Positions 43,735-52,453 of a DNA stretch of 52,453 bases are shown piece by piece. This stretch comes from Campylobacter concisus (GTDB lineage: Bacteria > Campylobacterota > Campylobacteria > Campylobacterales > Campylobacteraceae): contig NZ_PPAW01000001.1 of assembly GCF_002913225.1 (NCBI RefSeq), positions 1 through 52,453 on the forward strand. Reading direction: 5' to 3'. The translations under genes were made by a program, and so were the position numbers. Numbering within the stretch: position 1 is the first letter of the stretch; each line of letters starts with the position of its first letter. The notes under the pieces are model-generated. The model was not told the DNA's origin. It worked only from the letters and a program-made list of their open reading frames with translations, and ran no database searches.

Positions 43735-44365
43735 AATTTATCTTGTCTCAAACACAAAAGCGACTGATGAGAGCGTTATAAATTTAAGCGTTAGCAAGAT
43801 AGAGTTTTTGAAATTTGAGATAAATTTAAGCGAATATGACGCGTTTGTAGCAACCTCAAAAAACGCTTTTAAGGCTTTAAAATTTAATGGCATTTCACCT
43901 ATAAATTTGCCAGTTTTTGCTATCGCAAATAGTTGTGCAGCAGCTGCAAGAGAGTTTGGTTTTAGTGAAATTTACACTGGGCAAAATGCATACGGAGATG
44001 ACTTTGCAAGAGAAATTTTGCCACTTTTAAAAGGCAAAAAGGTGCTTTATCTAAAAGGTAAAGACAGCGTTTCAAATTTCTTAGAAATTTTGCAAGATGG
44101 TGGCGTAAATATAAAGGCGGTCATCGCTTATGAAAATGTCTTAAATCCTTGCAAAATGGAGCTAAAACCGCCAAAAGATAGCATTTTGATATTTGCATCT
44201 CCGGTAAATGTGAGAAATTTTCTTAGTAATTTTGGCTGGGACGAGAGCTATCAGACGATAAGCATCGGAAAGGTCACTGCAAAAGAGCTAAAATTTACCA
44301 CGCCACTTGTTAGTCAAAGTCAAGATATAAACGCTTGTATCGCACTTGCCAAAACGTTACTTTAA
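43727..44365 (+). CDS. hemD: uroporphyrinogen-III synthase
   Basis: HemD cyclises hydroxymethylbilane to uroporphyrinogen III in heme synthesis. HemD is poorly conserved, but the 212-residue protein has the typical start (RKIYLVSNTK), FVATSKNAFKAL, FAIANSCAAAAREFG, VLYLKGKDSVSNFLEIL, VIAYENVLNP and FASPVNVRNFLSNF, then IGKVTAKELK. It starts at TTG 43727 inside the end of the exporter gene. From memory the order guaA-hemD-purD is also present in C. jejuni. Confidence 0.85.
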   Translation: MRKIYLVSNTKATDESVINLSVSKIEFLKFEINLSEYDAFVATSKNAFKALKFNGISPINLPVFAIANSCAAAAREFGFSEIYTGQNAYGDDFAREILPLLKGKKVLYLKGKDSVSNFLEILQDGGVNIKAVIAYENVLNPCKMELKPPKDSILIFASPVNVRNFLSNFGWDESYQTISIGKVTAKELKFTTPLVSQSQDINACIALAKTLL

Positions 44366-44377
44366 GCAAAGAATTTA

Positions 44378-44383
44378 TATAAT
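44378..44383 (+). promoter_or_regulatory. -10 box (TATAAT) for the 6S-like RNA
   Basis: AATTTATATAATTTTATTG, about 7 bases before the proposed RNA start near 44390. Confidence 0.55.
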
Positions 44384-44389
44384 TTTATT

Positions 44390-44580
44390 GCCTGAGTGAA
44401 GCGAGTCAGCATTTTACGGGGTCCAACACTTTTTTGTTAGCGAAAAGGTATGGGTGCCTTGCGATGTGGCTTCGTTTGAGCCTTAAACAGCGAGAAGTTG
44501 CAACCTTTTGGTATCCATCTATTTGCAAGATTGGCTTTGTTTATGGGCCACTCTTTTATGCGACGCCCACTTGGGTTTTT
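44390..44580 (+). ncRNA. ssrS: 6S-like RNA (ssrS) candidate
   Basis: No coding frame fits this 232-base gap, yet it is structured. The ends pair: CCTGAGTG (44391-44398) with CACTTGGG (44568-44575), followed by TTTTT. An inner pairing joins ATGGGTGCC (44450-44458) with GGTATCCAT (44510-44518), and GAGCCTTAAACAGCGAGAAG in the apical part resembles the GAAGCCTTAAAACTGCGA region of E. coli 6S RNA. Size (about 190 bases), rod-like folding, a TATAAT box just upstream and a T run at the end all fit 6S RNA, which binds sigma-70 RNA polymerase. It lacks the features of tmRNA or SRP RNA. The identification is by eye. Confidence 0.6.
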
Positions 44581-44597
44581 AAATTTACGGAGATAAT

Positions 44598-45845
44598 ATG
44601 AACGTTCTCATAATAGGAAGTGGTGGCCGCGAATACGCCATTGCTCTTAAGCTAAAAAGTGAAAAAAGCAATATAAATTTATACTTTGCGCCTGGAAATG
44701 GTGCTACTTCACGTCTTGGTGAGAATTTAGACATAAAAGATTTTCGTGAACTAGCTAAATTTGCCAAGAAAAACGAGATCGCTCTAACGATCGTGGGACC
44801 TGAAGCGCCGCTTAGCGAGGGCGTGGTGGATATCTTTAAAGAAGAGGGCTTGCTCATCTTTGGACCAAGCAAAGCAGCAGCCAGACTCGAAGCTAGCAAA
44901 GCCTATATGAAGGACTTTTTGGCTAGAAATAACATAAAAACTGCAAAATATTTAAATACAAACGATAAAGAAAAAGCATTTAAATTTATTGATACCCTAA
45001 GCGCTCCGATGGTCGTAAAGGCTGATGGACTTTGCGCTGGAAAAGGCGTGATCATCGCAAATTCTAGGAATGAGGCCAAAGAGGCAGTTAGCGACATGCT
45101 AAGTGGGGCTAGCTTTGGTGATGCTGGTAAATTTGTGGTGGTTGAAGAGTTTTTAGACGGCTTTGAGCTAAGCTTTTTTGCCATTTGTGACGGCGAAAAT
45201 TTCGTAAGCTTGCCAGTGGCGCAAGACCACAAGCGCTTGCTTGATAACGACGAGGGTCCAAATACTGGTGGTATGGGCGCGTATGCTCCAAGCCCGCTTG
45301 CTTCAAAAGCGCTGATAAAAAGAGTCGAAGAAGAGGTGGTAAAACCTACACTAAAAGGGATGAAAAACGAGGGTAGTCCGTTTTGTGGAGTGCTTTTTGT
45401 GGGGCTGATGATCGTGAAAAATGAGCCTTATGTGCTTGAATTTAACGTGAGATTTGGCGATCCTGAGTGCGAGGTATTGATGCCTTTGATAGATGGAAAT
45501 TTGAGTGAAATTTTACTAAACGCTGCAAAGGGCGAGCTAAAGCCTATAAGCTTAAAAGATGAATTTGCTGTTGGTGTCGTAATGTCTAGCAAAAACTATC
45601 CTTATAAAAGCAGCCCAAAGGCTAAAATTTCTGTTTTAAATGATGTAAAAGATGCACATATAGCTTACGCAGGCGTGAGCAAAGAGGGCGATGAAATTTA
45701 CGCAGATGGCGGTAGAGTGCTAGTCTGCGTGGCGACTGCAAAGAGCATAAAAGAGGCACGTGATAAGGCCTATGAGCTTTGCGAAAATGTCAAATTTGAC
45801 GGAGCACACTATAGAAAAGATATCGCGTGGCAGGCTCTAAAATGA
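44598..45845 (+). CDS. purD: phosphoribosylamine-glycine ligase (GAR synthetase)
   Basis: PurD is the ATP-grasp enzyme joining glycine to phosphoribosylamine in purine synthesis. The 415-residue protein starts [18 protein letters not shown] and has [29 protein letters not shown] (ATP-binding), [19 protein letters not shown], the signature [20 protein letters not shown] and [20 protein letters not shown] precedes ATG 44598. It lies directly behind the 6S-like RNA and overlaps the RDD gene by 4 bases (ATGA). Confidence 0.96.
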   Translation: MNVLIIGSGGREYAIALKLKSEKSNINLYFAPGNGATSRLGENLDIKDFRELAKFAKKNEIALTIVGPEAPLSEGVVDIFKEEGLLIFGPSKAAARLEASKAYMKDFLARNNIKTAKYLNTNDKEKAFKFIDTLSAPMVVKADGLCAGKGVIIANSRNEAKEAVSDMLSGASFGDAGKFVVVEEFLDGFELSFFAICDGENFVSLPVAQDHKRLLDNDEGPNTGGMGAYAPSPLASKALIKRVEEEVVKPTLKGMKNEGSPFCGVLFVGLMIVKNEPYVLEFNVRFGDPECEVLMPLIDGNLSEILLNAAKGELKPISLKDEFAVGVVMSSKNYPYKSSPKAKISVLNDVKDAHIAYAGVSKEGDEIYADGGRVLVCVATAKSIKEARDKAYELCENVKFDGAHYRKDIAWQALK

Positions 45846-46291
45846 GTATGCAGATAGAAGAGAAGCTTCAAAACGAAGAAATTTCACTTGCCCCTTTTGC
45901 TAAAAGGGTCATGGCGTTTTCTATCGATGAGATCATAGTTTCGTTTCTTTTTATGATCATCTATTGGGAGCCTCTTTCTACTAGCACTAACTATGATGAT
46001 GCTAGAAATTTAGTATTAAATTTATTTTGGCAAGTGGTTGTTTTAAAAGTCATCTATCACACATTTTTCGTTTGGTATTATGGTGCAAGCCCTGGGCAGA
46101 TGATAACAAAGACGATGTGTATAAATGTAGAAATTTTAGATAAGCCAAATTTAACTCAAAGTCTTGTTAGGGCGATCTTTAGGATAGTTAGTGAAGCTTG
46201 TTTTTATCTTGGCTTTGCTTGGGCGCTTTCAAACCCTGCAAGGCAGACGTGGCAAGACAAAATAGCAAAAACAGTGGTGATAAATGCGTAA
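45842..46291 (+). CDS. RDD-family membrane protein
   Basis: A 149-residue protein with the RDD domain: [20 protein letters not shown] (the R...D signature in the first helix), a second helix around [20 protein letters not shown], the [13 protein letters not shown] loop and a third helix near [11 protein letters not shown], ending with [14 protein letters not shown], the family's terminal DK motif. The function of RDD proteins is mostly unknown; some are implicated in ion or small-molecule transport. I place the start at ATG 45842 (ATGA overlap with purD) rather than 15 bases upstream. It overlaps lptD by 8 bases. Confidence 0.85.
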   Translation: MSMQIEEKLQNEEISLAPFAKRVMAFSIDEIIVSFLFMIIYWEPLSTSTNYDDARNLVLNLFWQVVVLKVIYHTFFVWYYGASPGQMITKTMCINVEILDKPNLTQSLVRAIFRIVSEACFYLGFAWALSNPARQTWQDKIAKTVVINA

Positions 46292-48446
46292 AATTTTATT
46301 TTTAATTCCGGTTTGTGTTTTTAGTTTAAGTGCAGCAGTGCAAGATGTGCAGCTACTAGCTGATGATGTGAAGCAAGATAAGGGCATCGTAACGGCAAAC
46401 AAAAACGTCGTTGTATATTCGCAAGAGTATCTTGTGACGGCTGATTGCGCGGTGTATGATCAAAACAACTCAGTCATTGAGCTCTTTGGTAATGTCAATA
46501 TGATGAAGGGCAAAGATGAGGTCTCTCGCTCAAACTACGCCAAGCTAAATTTGAAAAACAACAACGCTGCCTTTGAGTCGCTCTTTATGATGAACAAAGA
46601 CATGGAAGTGTGGATGAGAAGCGACGAGAGCAGCTCTGATAGCGAGTACTACAGAGTAAGAAAGGCTATGGTTTCAAGCTGTAATGTCCAAGATCCTGAC
46701 TGGAGCATCACTTCAAGCTCTGCCATGCTAAATAAAGAGAGTAAATTTTTGCACCTTTTTAACCCAGTCTTTCGCATAGCAAATGTGCCAGTCTTTTACT
46801 TGCCATACTTTGGCTTCTCAACTGATACCACAAGAAGGACAGGTCTTTTGCCACCAGAGCTTGGATACGGCAAGTCAGAGGGCTTTTACTATAAGCAGCC
46901 AGTATATTTTGCACCTTATAATGAGTGGGATCTGGAATTTGATCCGCAGATTAGAACAAACAGAGGCGCTGGAATTTACGGTGCTTTTAGATTTACTGAT
47001 TCGCCTGATTCAAGAGGTGAGATCAGCTTTGGTTCTTTTACTGATAAAAATAGCTACCGAGCCAAGCAAAAAAGCGAGACTTCAAACAGAGCTGAGCTAA
47101 AAAACAAAACTCACAAAGGTGTCGAGCTAAAATATGAAAGAGATAAACTCATAAAATACCTTAGTGAGGCTGATCTGCAAGAGGGTATGTGGATAGATGC
47201 AACCAAGCTAAATGACATAGACTATCTAAATTTAAAGGGCAGAGACGATGACTATGACTCACTTGTGACCTCTAAATTTAACTACTTCATCGCAAATGAC
47301 GATCACTACTTTGGCGCCTATGCGAAATACTACATAGATACCGAAAAGATCGGCTCAAAGAACGAAAATAAAGATACGCTTCAAGAGCTTCCATCGCTTC
47401 AGTATCATAAATTTACAGATGACATAGTCTTGCCAAATATCTTATATTCAATCGATCTTCAATCGCACAGATATGATAGGAAGATAGGCGTTAGAGCAAC
47501 TCAGTATGAATTTACGCTGCCAGCTTCAGTGCATGTGCCGCTATTTGATGATAGCCTAATGTTTTCATTTTACGAGTACCTTTACGCTTCAAGGATAAAC
47601 TACGAAAACAAGATAAATTCATTTGATGACAAAAGAGAAGATAAACACGCAAATTTTGTAAATAACTACCACAAATTTGCTCTTCACACAGACCTTGCAA
47701 AGGCGTATGAGAGCTTTTATCACACTTTAAATTTTGGTGCTGAGTACTTGCTGCCGGGCTATAGAAAAGGAAATTTAGACGACGAGTTTATCTACGATAA
47801 AGATCTAAATGAGTATGAAAATTTCTTAGCTCAAGATCAAAGCAAAGAGGAAGTTTCTGGCTATTTGACGCAGTATTTATTTAACGGCAGTGGTAGAAAA
47901 GTCGTCAAACACAGCATCTCACAAGGTTACTACACAAAAGATGATGAGTATTCAAATTTAAAAAATGCCATCTATCTATATCCGTTTGAGAATTTTAGCC
48001 TTTATAACAAGCTAGAGTATTCACACAAAGATAGAGAGCTTAAAAAGGTTCAAAATGGACTTTACTATACGCATGATCTATTTTGGATAAATATGCTCCA
48101 TACGATGAAAAAGAGCGATAGCCTTGCTAAAAATAGCGCAACAAAAGATAGCTACTTTACAAGCAGTGCAGGAGTGAAGCTCCCTCATCAATATAGCCTA
48201 ATTGGCGGCTGGCAATACGACCTTGAGAGAAGCTACACAAAGAGCTGGAGAGTTGGTGTGCTTCGTCAAAGAAAGTGCTGGAACTACGGGCTAATTTATC
48301 AACACGATGTCGAGCCAACAACAACGACAAATGGCTCAGCCTCAACTAAGAAAAGTGGCATCTACTTTACTATAAATTTCTATCCGATGGGCGGCTTGCA
48401 CTATGACTTTTCACAAAGCAGCACCACTTCATCAAGTAGCAAATAA
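46284..48446 (+). CDS. lptD: LPS-assembly protein LptD
   Basis: LptD is the outer-membrane barrel that inserts LPS into the outer leaflet. The 720-residue precursor has a signal peptide ([18 protein letters not shown]), an N-terminal OstA/LptA-like beta-jellyroll (QLLADDVKQDKGIVTANKNV, VIELFGNVNMMKG) and a long C-terminal beta barrel with LPYFGFSTDTTRRTGLLPP, the family hallmark, and aromatic-rich strands to the end. Few Cys are seen (about residues 56, 132 and 657), so disulfide maturation differs from E. coli. A Ser-rich tail (SSTTSSSSK) ends the protein. It overlaps the RDD gene by 8 bases. Confidence 0.93.
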   Translation: MRKILFLIPVCVFSLSAAVQDVQLLADDVKQDKGIVTANKNVVVYSQEYLVTADCAVYDQNNSVIELFGNVNMMKGKDEVSRSNYAKLNLKNNNAAFESLFMMNKDMEVWMRSDESSSDSEYYRVRKAMVSSCNVQDPDWSITSSSAMLNKESKFLHLFNPVFRIANVPVFYLPYFGFSTDTTRRTGLLPPELGYGKSEGFYYKQPVYFAPYNEWDLEFDPQIRTNRGAGIYGAFRFTDSPDSRGEISFGSFTDKNSYRAKQKSETSNRAELKNKTHKGVELKYERDKLIKYLSEADLQEGMWIDATKLNDIDYLNLKGRDDDYDSLVTSKFNYFIANDDHYFGAYAKYYIDTEKIGSKNENKDTLQELPSLQYHKFTDDIVLPNILYSIDLQSHRYDRKIGVRATQYEFTLPASVHVPLFDDSLMFSFYEYLYASRINYENKINSFDDKREDKHANFVNNYHKFALHTDLAKAYESFYHTLNFGAEYLLPGYRKGNLDDEFIYDKDLNEYENFLAQDQSKEEVSGYLTQYLFNGSGRKVVKHSISQGYYTKDDEYSNLKNAIYLYPFENFSLYNKLEYSHKDRELKKVQNGLYYTHDLFWINMLHTMKKSDSLAKNSATKDSYFTSSAGVKLPHQYSLIGGWQYDLERSYTKSWRVGVLRQRKCWNYGLIYQHDVEPTTTTNGSASTKKSGIYFTINFYPMGGLHYDFSQSSTTSSSSK

Positions 48447-48458
48447 GATGGCTAGATA

Positions 48459-49157
48459 ATGGCAAGCGTTAAATTTAAAGATCAACTAGATGCAGCTAAC
48501 AAGCTCATCGAGATCTTGCCAAAAAAAGAGCTAAATGACGCTAAGACGATAGTTCTTTGCATGTCGCTTGAGTCAGTTATCCTGACTGATGTGGTTTGCA
48601 GAGGGCTAAATTTAAGCTATGAAATGCTCTTTAGCGAGCCAATCCCTGCGCCAAACAACAGCGAATGCGACGTAGCGATAGTTAGCGAAACTGAGGATAT
48701 CGTGCTAAACGATCCTCTCATAAAAGCTTTTAATATAAGCTATGACTACATCTACGGCGAGGCGCATAGAAAATATGAAGAGAAAATTTTAAAAAATGTC
48801 TATAAATATAGAAAAGGAAATTTGATAGGAGAGCTAAAGGGCAAGAATATTTTACTGATCGATGAGGGGTGTGAGACTGGCATGACGGCACTCATCTGCA
48901 TAAAGACGCTGCTTGATGTGAAGGTAAAATCTATCTCATACGCAACGCCGATGATAGCCACCGATGTCTTTGCAAATTTAAATGATATGGTCGATGAAAT
49001 TTACACGATAAACAAGATCGTTGATTTTATCGATGTGGATTCGTATTACGAGAAAAAGATCGAGGCTACGAGCGAGCGCATCATGTCGATATTAGAAGAG
49101 AGCCCTCACTATTTACCGTTACAAAAACAACAAGGAGATAAAAATAATGCAATATAG
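48459..49157 (+). CDS. phosphoribosyltransferase-fold protein of unknown substrate
   Basis: A 232-residue protein with a type I PRTase fold: the PRPP loop [20 protein letters not shown] (about 129-148) follows GELKGK, as in many PRTases, and preceding strands give [12 protein letters not shown]. The loop has Asp-Glu where most PRTases have Asp-Asp, and GCETG replaces the usual VxTTG. The substrate is not evident; it is not a standard Apt, Hpt, Upp or PyrE. It lies between lptD and pnp and overlaps pnp by 11 bases, so it is probably co-translated with polynucleotide phosphorylase. Confidence 0.75.
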   Translation: MASVKFKDQLDAANKLIEILPKKELNDAKTIVLCMSLESVILTDVVCRGLNLSYEMLFSEPIPAPNNSECDVAIVSETEDIVLNDPLIKAFNISYDYIYGEAHRKYEEKILKNVYKYRKGNLIGELKGKNILLIDEGCETGMTALICIKTLLDVKVKSISYATPMIATDVFANLNDMVDEIYTINKIVDFIDVDSYYEKKIEATSERIMSILEESPHYLPLQKQQGDKNNAI

Positions 49158-51345
49158 TATAGAAGTCAATAATCAGGTCGAAATTTTTGACCTTAATAAA
49201 GTAGCTAAACAAGCTAGCGGGGCAGTGCTTTTAAGAGTGAAAAACACCGTAGTTTTAGCAACTGTGGCAAGAGAAGATGTGCAAGTTGAAGAGGACTTTT
49301 TGCCTCTAACGGTGCAATACATCGAAAAAGCTTACGCTGCTGGTAAAATCCCAGGCGGTTACGTCAAGCGTGAGACCAAGCCAGGCGACTTTGAGACGCT
49401 AACAGCTCGCATCATAGATAGATCACTTCGCCCGCTTTTCCCAAAAGGCTACGCATATCCAACACAGATCGTTGTCATGGTGCTTTCGGCTGATCCTGAG
49501 GTTGATTTGCAAGTTGTGAGCCTAAATGCGGCCTCAGTTGCACTGTATCTTAGCGATATCCCAGTAAATCGCCCAGTTTGTGGCGTAAGAGTTGGATATA
49601 TAGATGATAAATTTGTCATAAACCCAAGCAACTCTGAGCTAAAACAAAGTGCGATCGATCTTTATGTAGCTGGTACAAAAGATGAGCTTTTGATGATCGA
49701 GATGAGAAGCTTGCCTCAGCAAACTACGCAGCTCATACCGATGGTGGCGATCGAGCCGATGATAGATCCAAGCCTAAGCGATAGTATGGCGCAAAAGCAA
49801 GTGATGAATGAATTTAGCGAAGACAAGATGGTTGAGGCGATCGACTTTGCTGGCAAGGCCATACTAAGAGCTAGCAACGCTTATGAAGAGGCGTTTAAAG
49901 AGCATAAAAAAGAGGACGCCGCACTTGAGCTAAAACCAGAGATAGAAAATGAAAATATCGCTATTTACATCGATAAATTTTATAAAGCAGAGGTTAAAAA
50001 CGCGATCAACCAAATGGCAAAGAGTGAGCGTGCTAGCGAGCTTGGCAAGATCGCTAAACAAATTTCAAGCGATGAAGTAGCTCAAAAAGAGGGCTGGGAC
50101 GAGGCTGTTATCTCAAATGTCCTTGGTAAATATAAAAAGAAAATAGTAAGAGAGCAGATCATAAACGAGGGCGTTAGAGCCGATGGACGTGGGCTTGAAG
50201 AGGTTAGGCCTATTAGCATCGAGACAAATGTCCTTCCAAACGCTCACGGCTCATGCATCTTTACAAGAGGGCAAACTCAGGCGCTAGTTGTTGCCACTCT
50301 TGGCACAGATAGCGATGCGCAGATGTATGACATCCTAACTGAAAAAGCTCCTTTGGTTGAGAAATTTATGTTTAACTACAACTTCCCAGGCTTTAGCGTC
50401 GGTGAAGCAAGCCCACTTAAAGCTCCAGGCAGACGTGAGCTTGGACATGGAAATTTAGCCAAACGTGCCCTTGCACCAAGTATCGATCTAGCTTCTCCAT
50501 ATACGATAAGGGTCGTTTCAGAAATTTTAGAGAGCAATGGCTCAAGCTCTATGGCTAGCGTTTGTGGTGGTTCGCTCGCGCTTAGAGCAGCTGGGGTCAA
50601 TACCCAAAAACTAGTCGCTGGTGTTGCGATGGGTCTTATATTTGAAGGCGATAAACACGCTGTTTTAACCGACATCATGGGTCTTGAAGACCACGACGGC
50701 GATATGGATTTTAAAGTTGCTGGCACAAGTGATGGCATCACAGCGCTTCAGATGGACATCAAGCTTGGAGGCATCAGCCTAGAGGTGCTAAAAGAGGCGC
50801 TTTATCAAGCAAAACGCGGCAGAGAGCATATCCTTGCTCTAATGACACAGGCTGATAAAAATATAGAGATAAACGAAGACGTGCTTCCAAAACTTGAGCT
50901 ATTTAGCGTTGATCCAAGCAAGATCGTAGATATCATCGGTCAAGCTGGCAAGACTATAAAAGAGATCATCGAGAAATTTGAGGTTTCGATCGACCTTGAT
51001 AGAGAAAAAGGCGAGGTTAAAATCGCAGGCGGCGCCAAGAAAAACGTCGATGCAGCAAAAGACTACATCATCTCTATCACTTCAAAAGAGAACTCTCGCT
51101 CATTTGGCAAAAAGCCGTTTAAACACGACAAAGACCGTGTAAAACCGACATTTAATATCGGAGATGAGTTTGTTGGAAGCGTAAAAAGCGTGGTTGATTT
51201 TGGAGTATTTATCGAGCTAAAAGACGGTGTTGATGGTCTGCTTCACATCTCAAAGATAAAGAGCCCATTAAACGTAGGCGATCAGGTAAAAGTGTGTGTG
51301 AGCGAGCAAAAAGGAAATAAAATTTCGCTCTCTTTGGTTGAATAA
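49147..51345 (+). CDS. pnp: polyribonucleotide nucleotidyltransferase (PNPase)
   Basis: PNPase degrades RNA 3'-5' by phosphorolysis and matters for cold growth and RNA turnover. The 732-residue protein has two RNase PH cores (residues about 1-220 and 330-560; first [20 protein letters not shown], second [62 protein letters not shown] with the catalytic Asp pair), then a KH domain ([14 protein letters not shown]) and an S1 domain ([20 protein letters not shown]). Its ribosome-binding site (AAGGAG) lies inside the preceding gene. Confidence 0.97.
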   Translation: MQYSIEVNNQVEIFDLNKVAKQASGAVLLRVKNTVVLATVAREDVQVEEDFLPLTVQYIEKAYAAGKIPGGYVKRETKPGDFETLTARIIDRSLRPLFPKGYAYPTQIVVMVLSADPEVDLQVVSLNAASVALYLSDIPVNRPVCGVRVGYIDDKFVINPSNSELKQSAIDLYVAGTKDELLMIEMRSLPQQTTQLIPMVAIEPMIDPSLSDSMAQKQVMNEFSEDKMVEAIDFAGKAILRASNAYEEAFKEHKKEDAALELKPEIENENIAIYIDKFYKAEVKNAINQMAKSERASELGKIAKQISSDEVAQKEGWDEAVISNVLGKYKKKIVREQIINEGVRADGRGLEEVRPISIETNVLPNAHGSCIFTRGQTQALVVATLGTDSDAQMYDILTEKAPLVEKFMFNYNFPGFSVGEASPLKAPGRRELGHGNLAKRALAPSIDLASPYTIRVVSEILESNGSSSMASVCGGSLALRAAGVNTQKLVAGVAMGLIFEGDKHAVLTDIMGLEDHDGDMDFKVAGTSDGITALQMDIKLGGISLEVLKEALYQAKRGREHILALMTQADKNIEINEDVLPKLELFSVDPSKIVDIIGQAGKTIKEIIEKFEVSIDLDREKGEVKIAGGAKKNVDAAKDYIISITSKENSRSFGKKPFKHDKDRVKPTFNIGDEFVGSVKSVVDFGVFIELKDGVDGLLHISKIKSPLNVGDQVKVCVSEQKGNKISLSLVE

Positions 51346-51363
51346 ATTTTTAAAGGATAGATG

Positions 51364-52215
51364 ATGAAATACAAAAAGTTGCTTTTTCCAATAGGAGCAG
51401 GGGACGATATCGAGCCAAGAATTTACGGTGCTTTAAAGGTTGCACAATGGTTTAAAGCTCACATGGAGATCCTCACTTGCCAACTAGATCCAAGCGTGGT
51501 TTATAATATGAAAATGACGCTTCGTGGTGGAGTGCTTTTTGAGGAATTCTTAAAATCAGCCAAGTCAGAGCTTGCGGTTGAGCACGAAGAGAACGAAAAG
51601 CTTTTTAATAAAATTTGTGCTGAGCTAGGCATAAAGGTGAGCGACGAGGTTATCGAAGATGTCTGCACTGCAAATTTCACGATCCATAATGGAAAAAGAA
51701 GCGCCATAGTTGATCAAGAGAGTAAATTTTGCGATCTAGTCGTAGCTGCAGTGCCACTTGATGGCAAGATCACTGGCACATTTGAGTCAGCTGTTTTAAA
51801 AAGTGGCAAAAATGCGATCGTTATCCCTAGAAAGATGCGTGAATTTAGGGCTGATAATATCCTTGTAAGCTGGACAGGCACTACTCAAAGCTCAAGAGCC
51901 CTAACTGGCGCGATCGATCTTTTAAAGAGCGCTAAAAAAGTTCAGTGCATCACTTCAAAAGCAAGTCTTGGCGATAATGCCGAGCTAAATCTTAAAAAGC
52001 TTGAAGAGTACTTTAAGGTTCATAATATCAGTGCTAGTTTTGAAGTTATAGCAACTACAACGATACCTGGCGAGGCACTTTTAAAAGCTGCAAATGATAG
52101 AAACGCAGACCTTATCGTAGCTAGTAGATACGGCGAAAACGGACTAATGGAGATGGTCCTTGGCGGAACATCAAGATTTTTCTTAGAACATACAAATATC
52201 CCAGTTTATCTATAA
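51364..52215 (+). CDS. universal stress protein (tandem UspA-like domains)
   Basis: A 283-residue protein with two UspA-like halves: the first (KKLLFPIGAGDDIEPRIYGA) and the second ending with the ATP-loop pattern ADLIVASRYGENGLMEMVLG, then GGTSRFFLEHTNIPVYL, which fits the GxxG(9-10)G(S/T) nucleotide motif. Only the second half keeps this motif. Such proteins bind ATP and rise under stress or anaerobiosis; the precise role is unknown. ATG 51364 is preferred over ATG 51361 because it is 7 bases from AAAGG. It lies 18 bases after pnp and is followed by a terminator. Confidence 0.85.
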   Translation: MKYKKLLFPIGAGDDIEPRIYGALKVAQWFKAHMEILTCQLDPSVVYNMKMTLRGGVLFEEFLKSAKSELAVEHEENEKLFNKICAELGIKVSDEVIEDVCTANFTIHNGKRSAIVDQESKFCDLVVAAVPLDGKITGTFESAVLKSGKNAIVIPRKMREFRADNILVSWTGTTQSSRALTGAIDLLKSAKKVQCITSKASLGDNAELNLKKLEEYFKVHNISASFEVIATTTIPGEALLKAANDRNADLIVASRYGENGLMEMVLGGTSRFFLEHTNIPVYL

Positions 52216-52218
52216 TGG

Positions 52219-52238
52219 ATTGCGGCTTAGCCCGCGAT
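52219..52238 (+). terminator. Rho-independent terminator after the stress-protein gene
   Basis: ATTGCGG (52219-52225) pairs with CCGCGAT (52232-52238), 6-base loop, followed by CTAATTTATTATTTT, 4 bases after the stop codon. Confidence 0.7.
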
Positions 52239-52253
52239 CTAATTTATTATTTT

Positions 52254-52365
52254 GCAAATTTAAAATTCCATTCACTCGCAAGAATTGACTACTGATCTAG
52301 GTCTCGCAAAGCTTGCCACTAAAATCAGAGCCGAAATTACTCGTTCATGAAATTTTAAAATTTGC
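52254..52365. repeat. intergenic inverted-repeat element, long copy (112 bp)
   Basis: It has the same left arm and core as the copy at 554-628 (from GCAAATTT through CACTCGCAAGAATTGACTAC to 52293) and the same right arm (ACTCGTTCATGAAATTTT through AAATTTGC). About 39 bases (near 52294-52332) are present here and absent in the short copy. The terminal arms are near reverse complements of each other. No coding frame is seen. Confidence 0.7.
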
Positions 52366-52387
52366 CTGACTTTCTATTACACAAAAC

Positions 52388-52416
52388 GCATGCAATTGTA
52401 CTAAAGCACTGCATGC
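52388..52416 (+). terminator. terminator-like hairpin at the window end
   Basis: GCATGCA (52388-52394) pairs with TGCATGC (52410-52416) and is flanked by AAAA and TTTTTG, so it could act in both directions. The gene it serves is probably beyond the window on the minus strand or is the stress-protein gene read-through. Confidence 0.5.
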
Positions 52417-52453
52417 ATTTTTGTTTAAGCTTTTTGATTATTAAATTTAAAGC

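Noticed and set aside
44366-44597. tmRNA, SRP RNA or RNase P RNA in the hemD-purD gap
   Set aside because: There is no tRNA-like acceptor end or tag peptide, no SRP GGAA/GCAG core loop and no RNase P conserved blocks; 6S-like pairing fits better.
1-52453. CRISPR array, insertion sequence, prophage, toxin-antitoxin or restriction system
   Set aside because: I saw no regular spaced repeats, transposase, integrase or phage genes, and no paired small toxin-antitoxin genes on either strand.

Overview
The window reads as chromosomal DNA of a Campylobacter-type Campylobacterota bacterium. The gene order resembles what I remember of C. jejuni and relatives, and details such as CheA with a C-terminal receiver, CheV, a PerR-type Fur protein and dense operons with 1-17 nt overlaps fit. 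The base composition and accessory content suggest a C. concisus-like species rather than C. jejuni. This species guess is inference; no marker gene such as rRNA is present. I see no tRNA, rRNA, insertion sequence, prophage or CRISPR array.

Layout. 1-740: the 3' end of a chemoreceptor gene, its terminator, and one copy of an intergenic inverted-repeat element. 740-2156 (minus): tcdA and surE. 2259-16920: lpxB, greA, an LpxH-like phosphatase, cheV-cheA-cheW, serB, tal, a PilT-type ATPase, rplY, pth, an LptF/G permease, lysA, pheA and hisC. 16922-22332: fliF-fliG-fliH-dxs. 22404-28793: perR, a CYTH-CHAD protein, ubiE/menG, xseA, serC and a two-domain methyltransferase. 28824-29564 (minus): a TauE/SafE permease. 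29709-30980: a lone trpE.

30981-32143 is the most unusual small region. It holds a lipoprotein gene whose signal-peptide frame runs into a G9 tract. At G9 the frame is closed; one extra G would join the signal peptide to a roughly 100-residue body, so it looks like a phase-variable gene caught OFF. It is followed by a perfect hairpin and the orphan C-terminal third of phosphatidylserine decarboxylase.

32144-38073 (minus) encodes a DUF721-like protein, uvrC, and two overlapping genes that look like a phosphorelay stripped of its chemistry: a PAS + HPt-like protein with Lys in place of the phospho-accepting His, and a membrane hybrid-kinase-like protein lacking the H, N, G1 and G2 motifs but keeping one intact receiver domain. 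This pair is my best candidate for an undescribed system.

38038-52453: a tiny LptM-like lipoprotein, nhaD, guaA, a 3' remnant of mnmC, a double-cupin gene behind a palindromic operator candidate, a Bcr/CflA exporter, hemD, a 6S-RNA-like gene, purD, an RDD membrane protein, lptD, a phosphoribosyltransferase-fold protein, pnp, a universal stress protein, and a second, longer copy of the intergenic repeat found near the window start.

Functional themes are envelope biogenesis (lpxB, LpxH-like, LptF/G-like, lptD, LptM-like), motility and chemotaxis (MCP, cheVAW, fliFGH), amino-acid and isoprenoid biosynthesis, and RNA/translation quality (greA, rplY, pth, pnp). Most genes are packed into long co-directional runs with overlapping starts and stops; clear terminators occur mainly after greA, perR, guaA, the cupin gene and the stress-protein gene.
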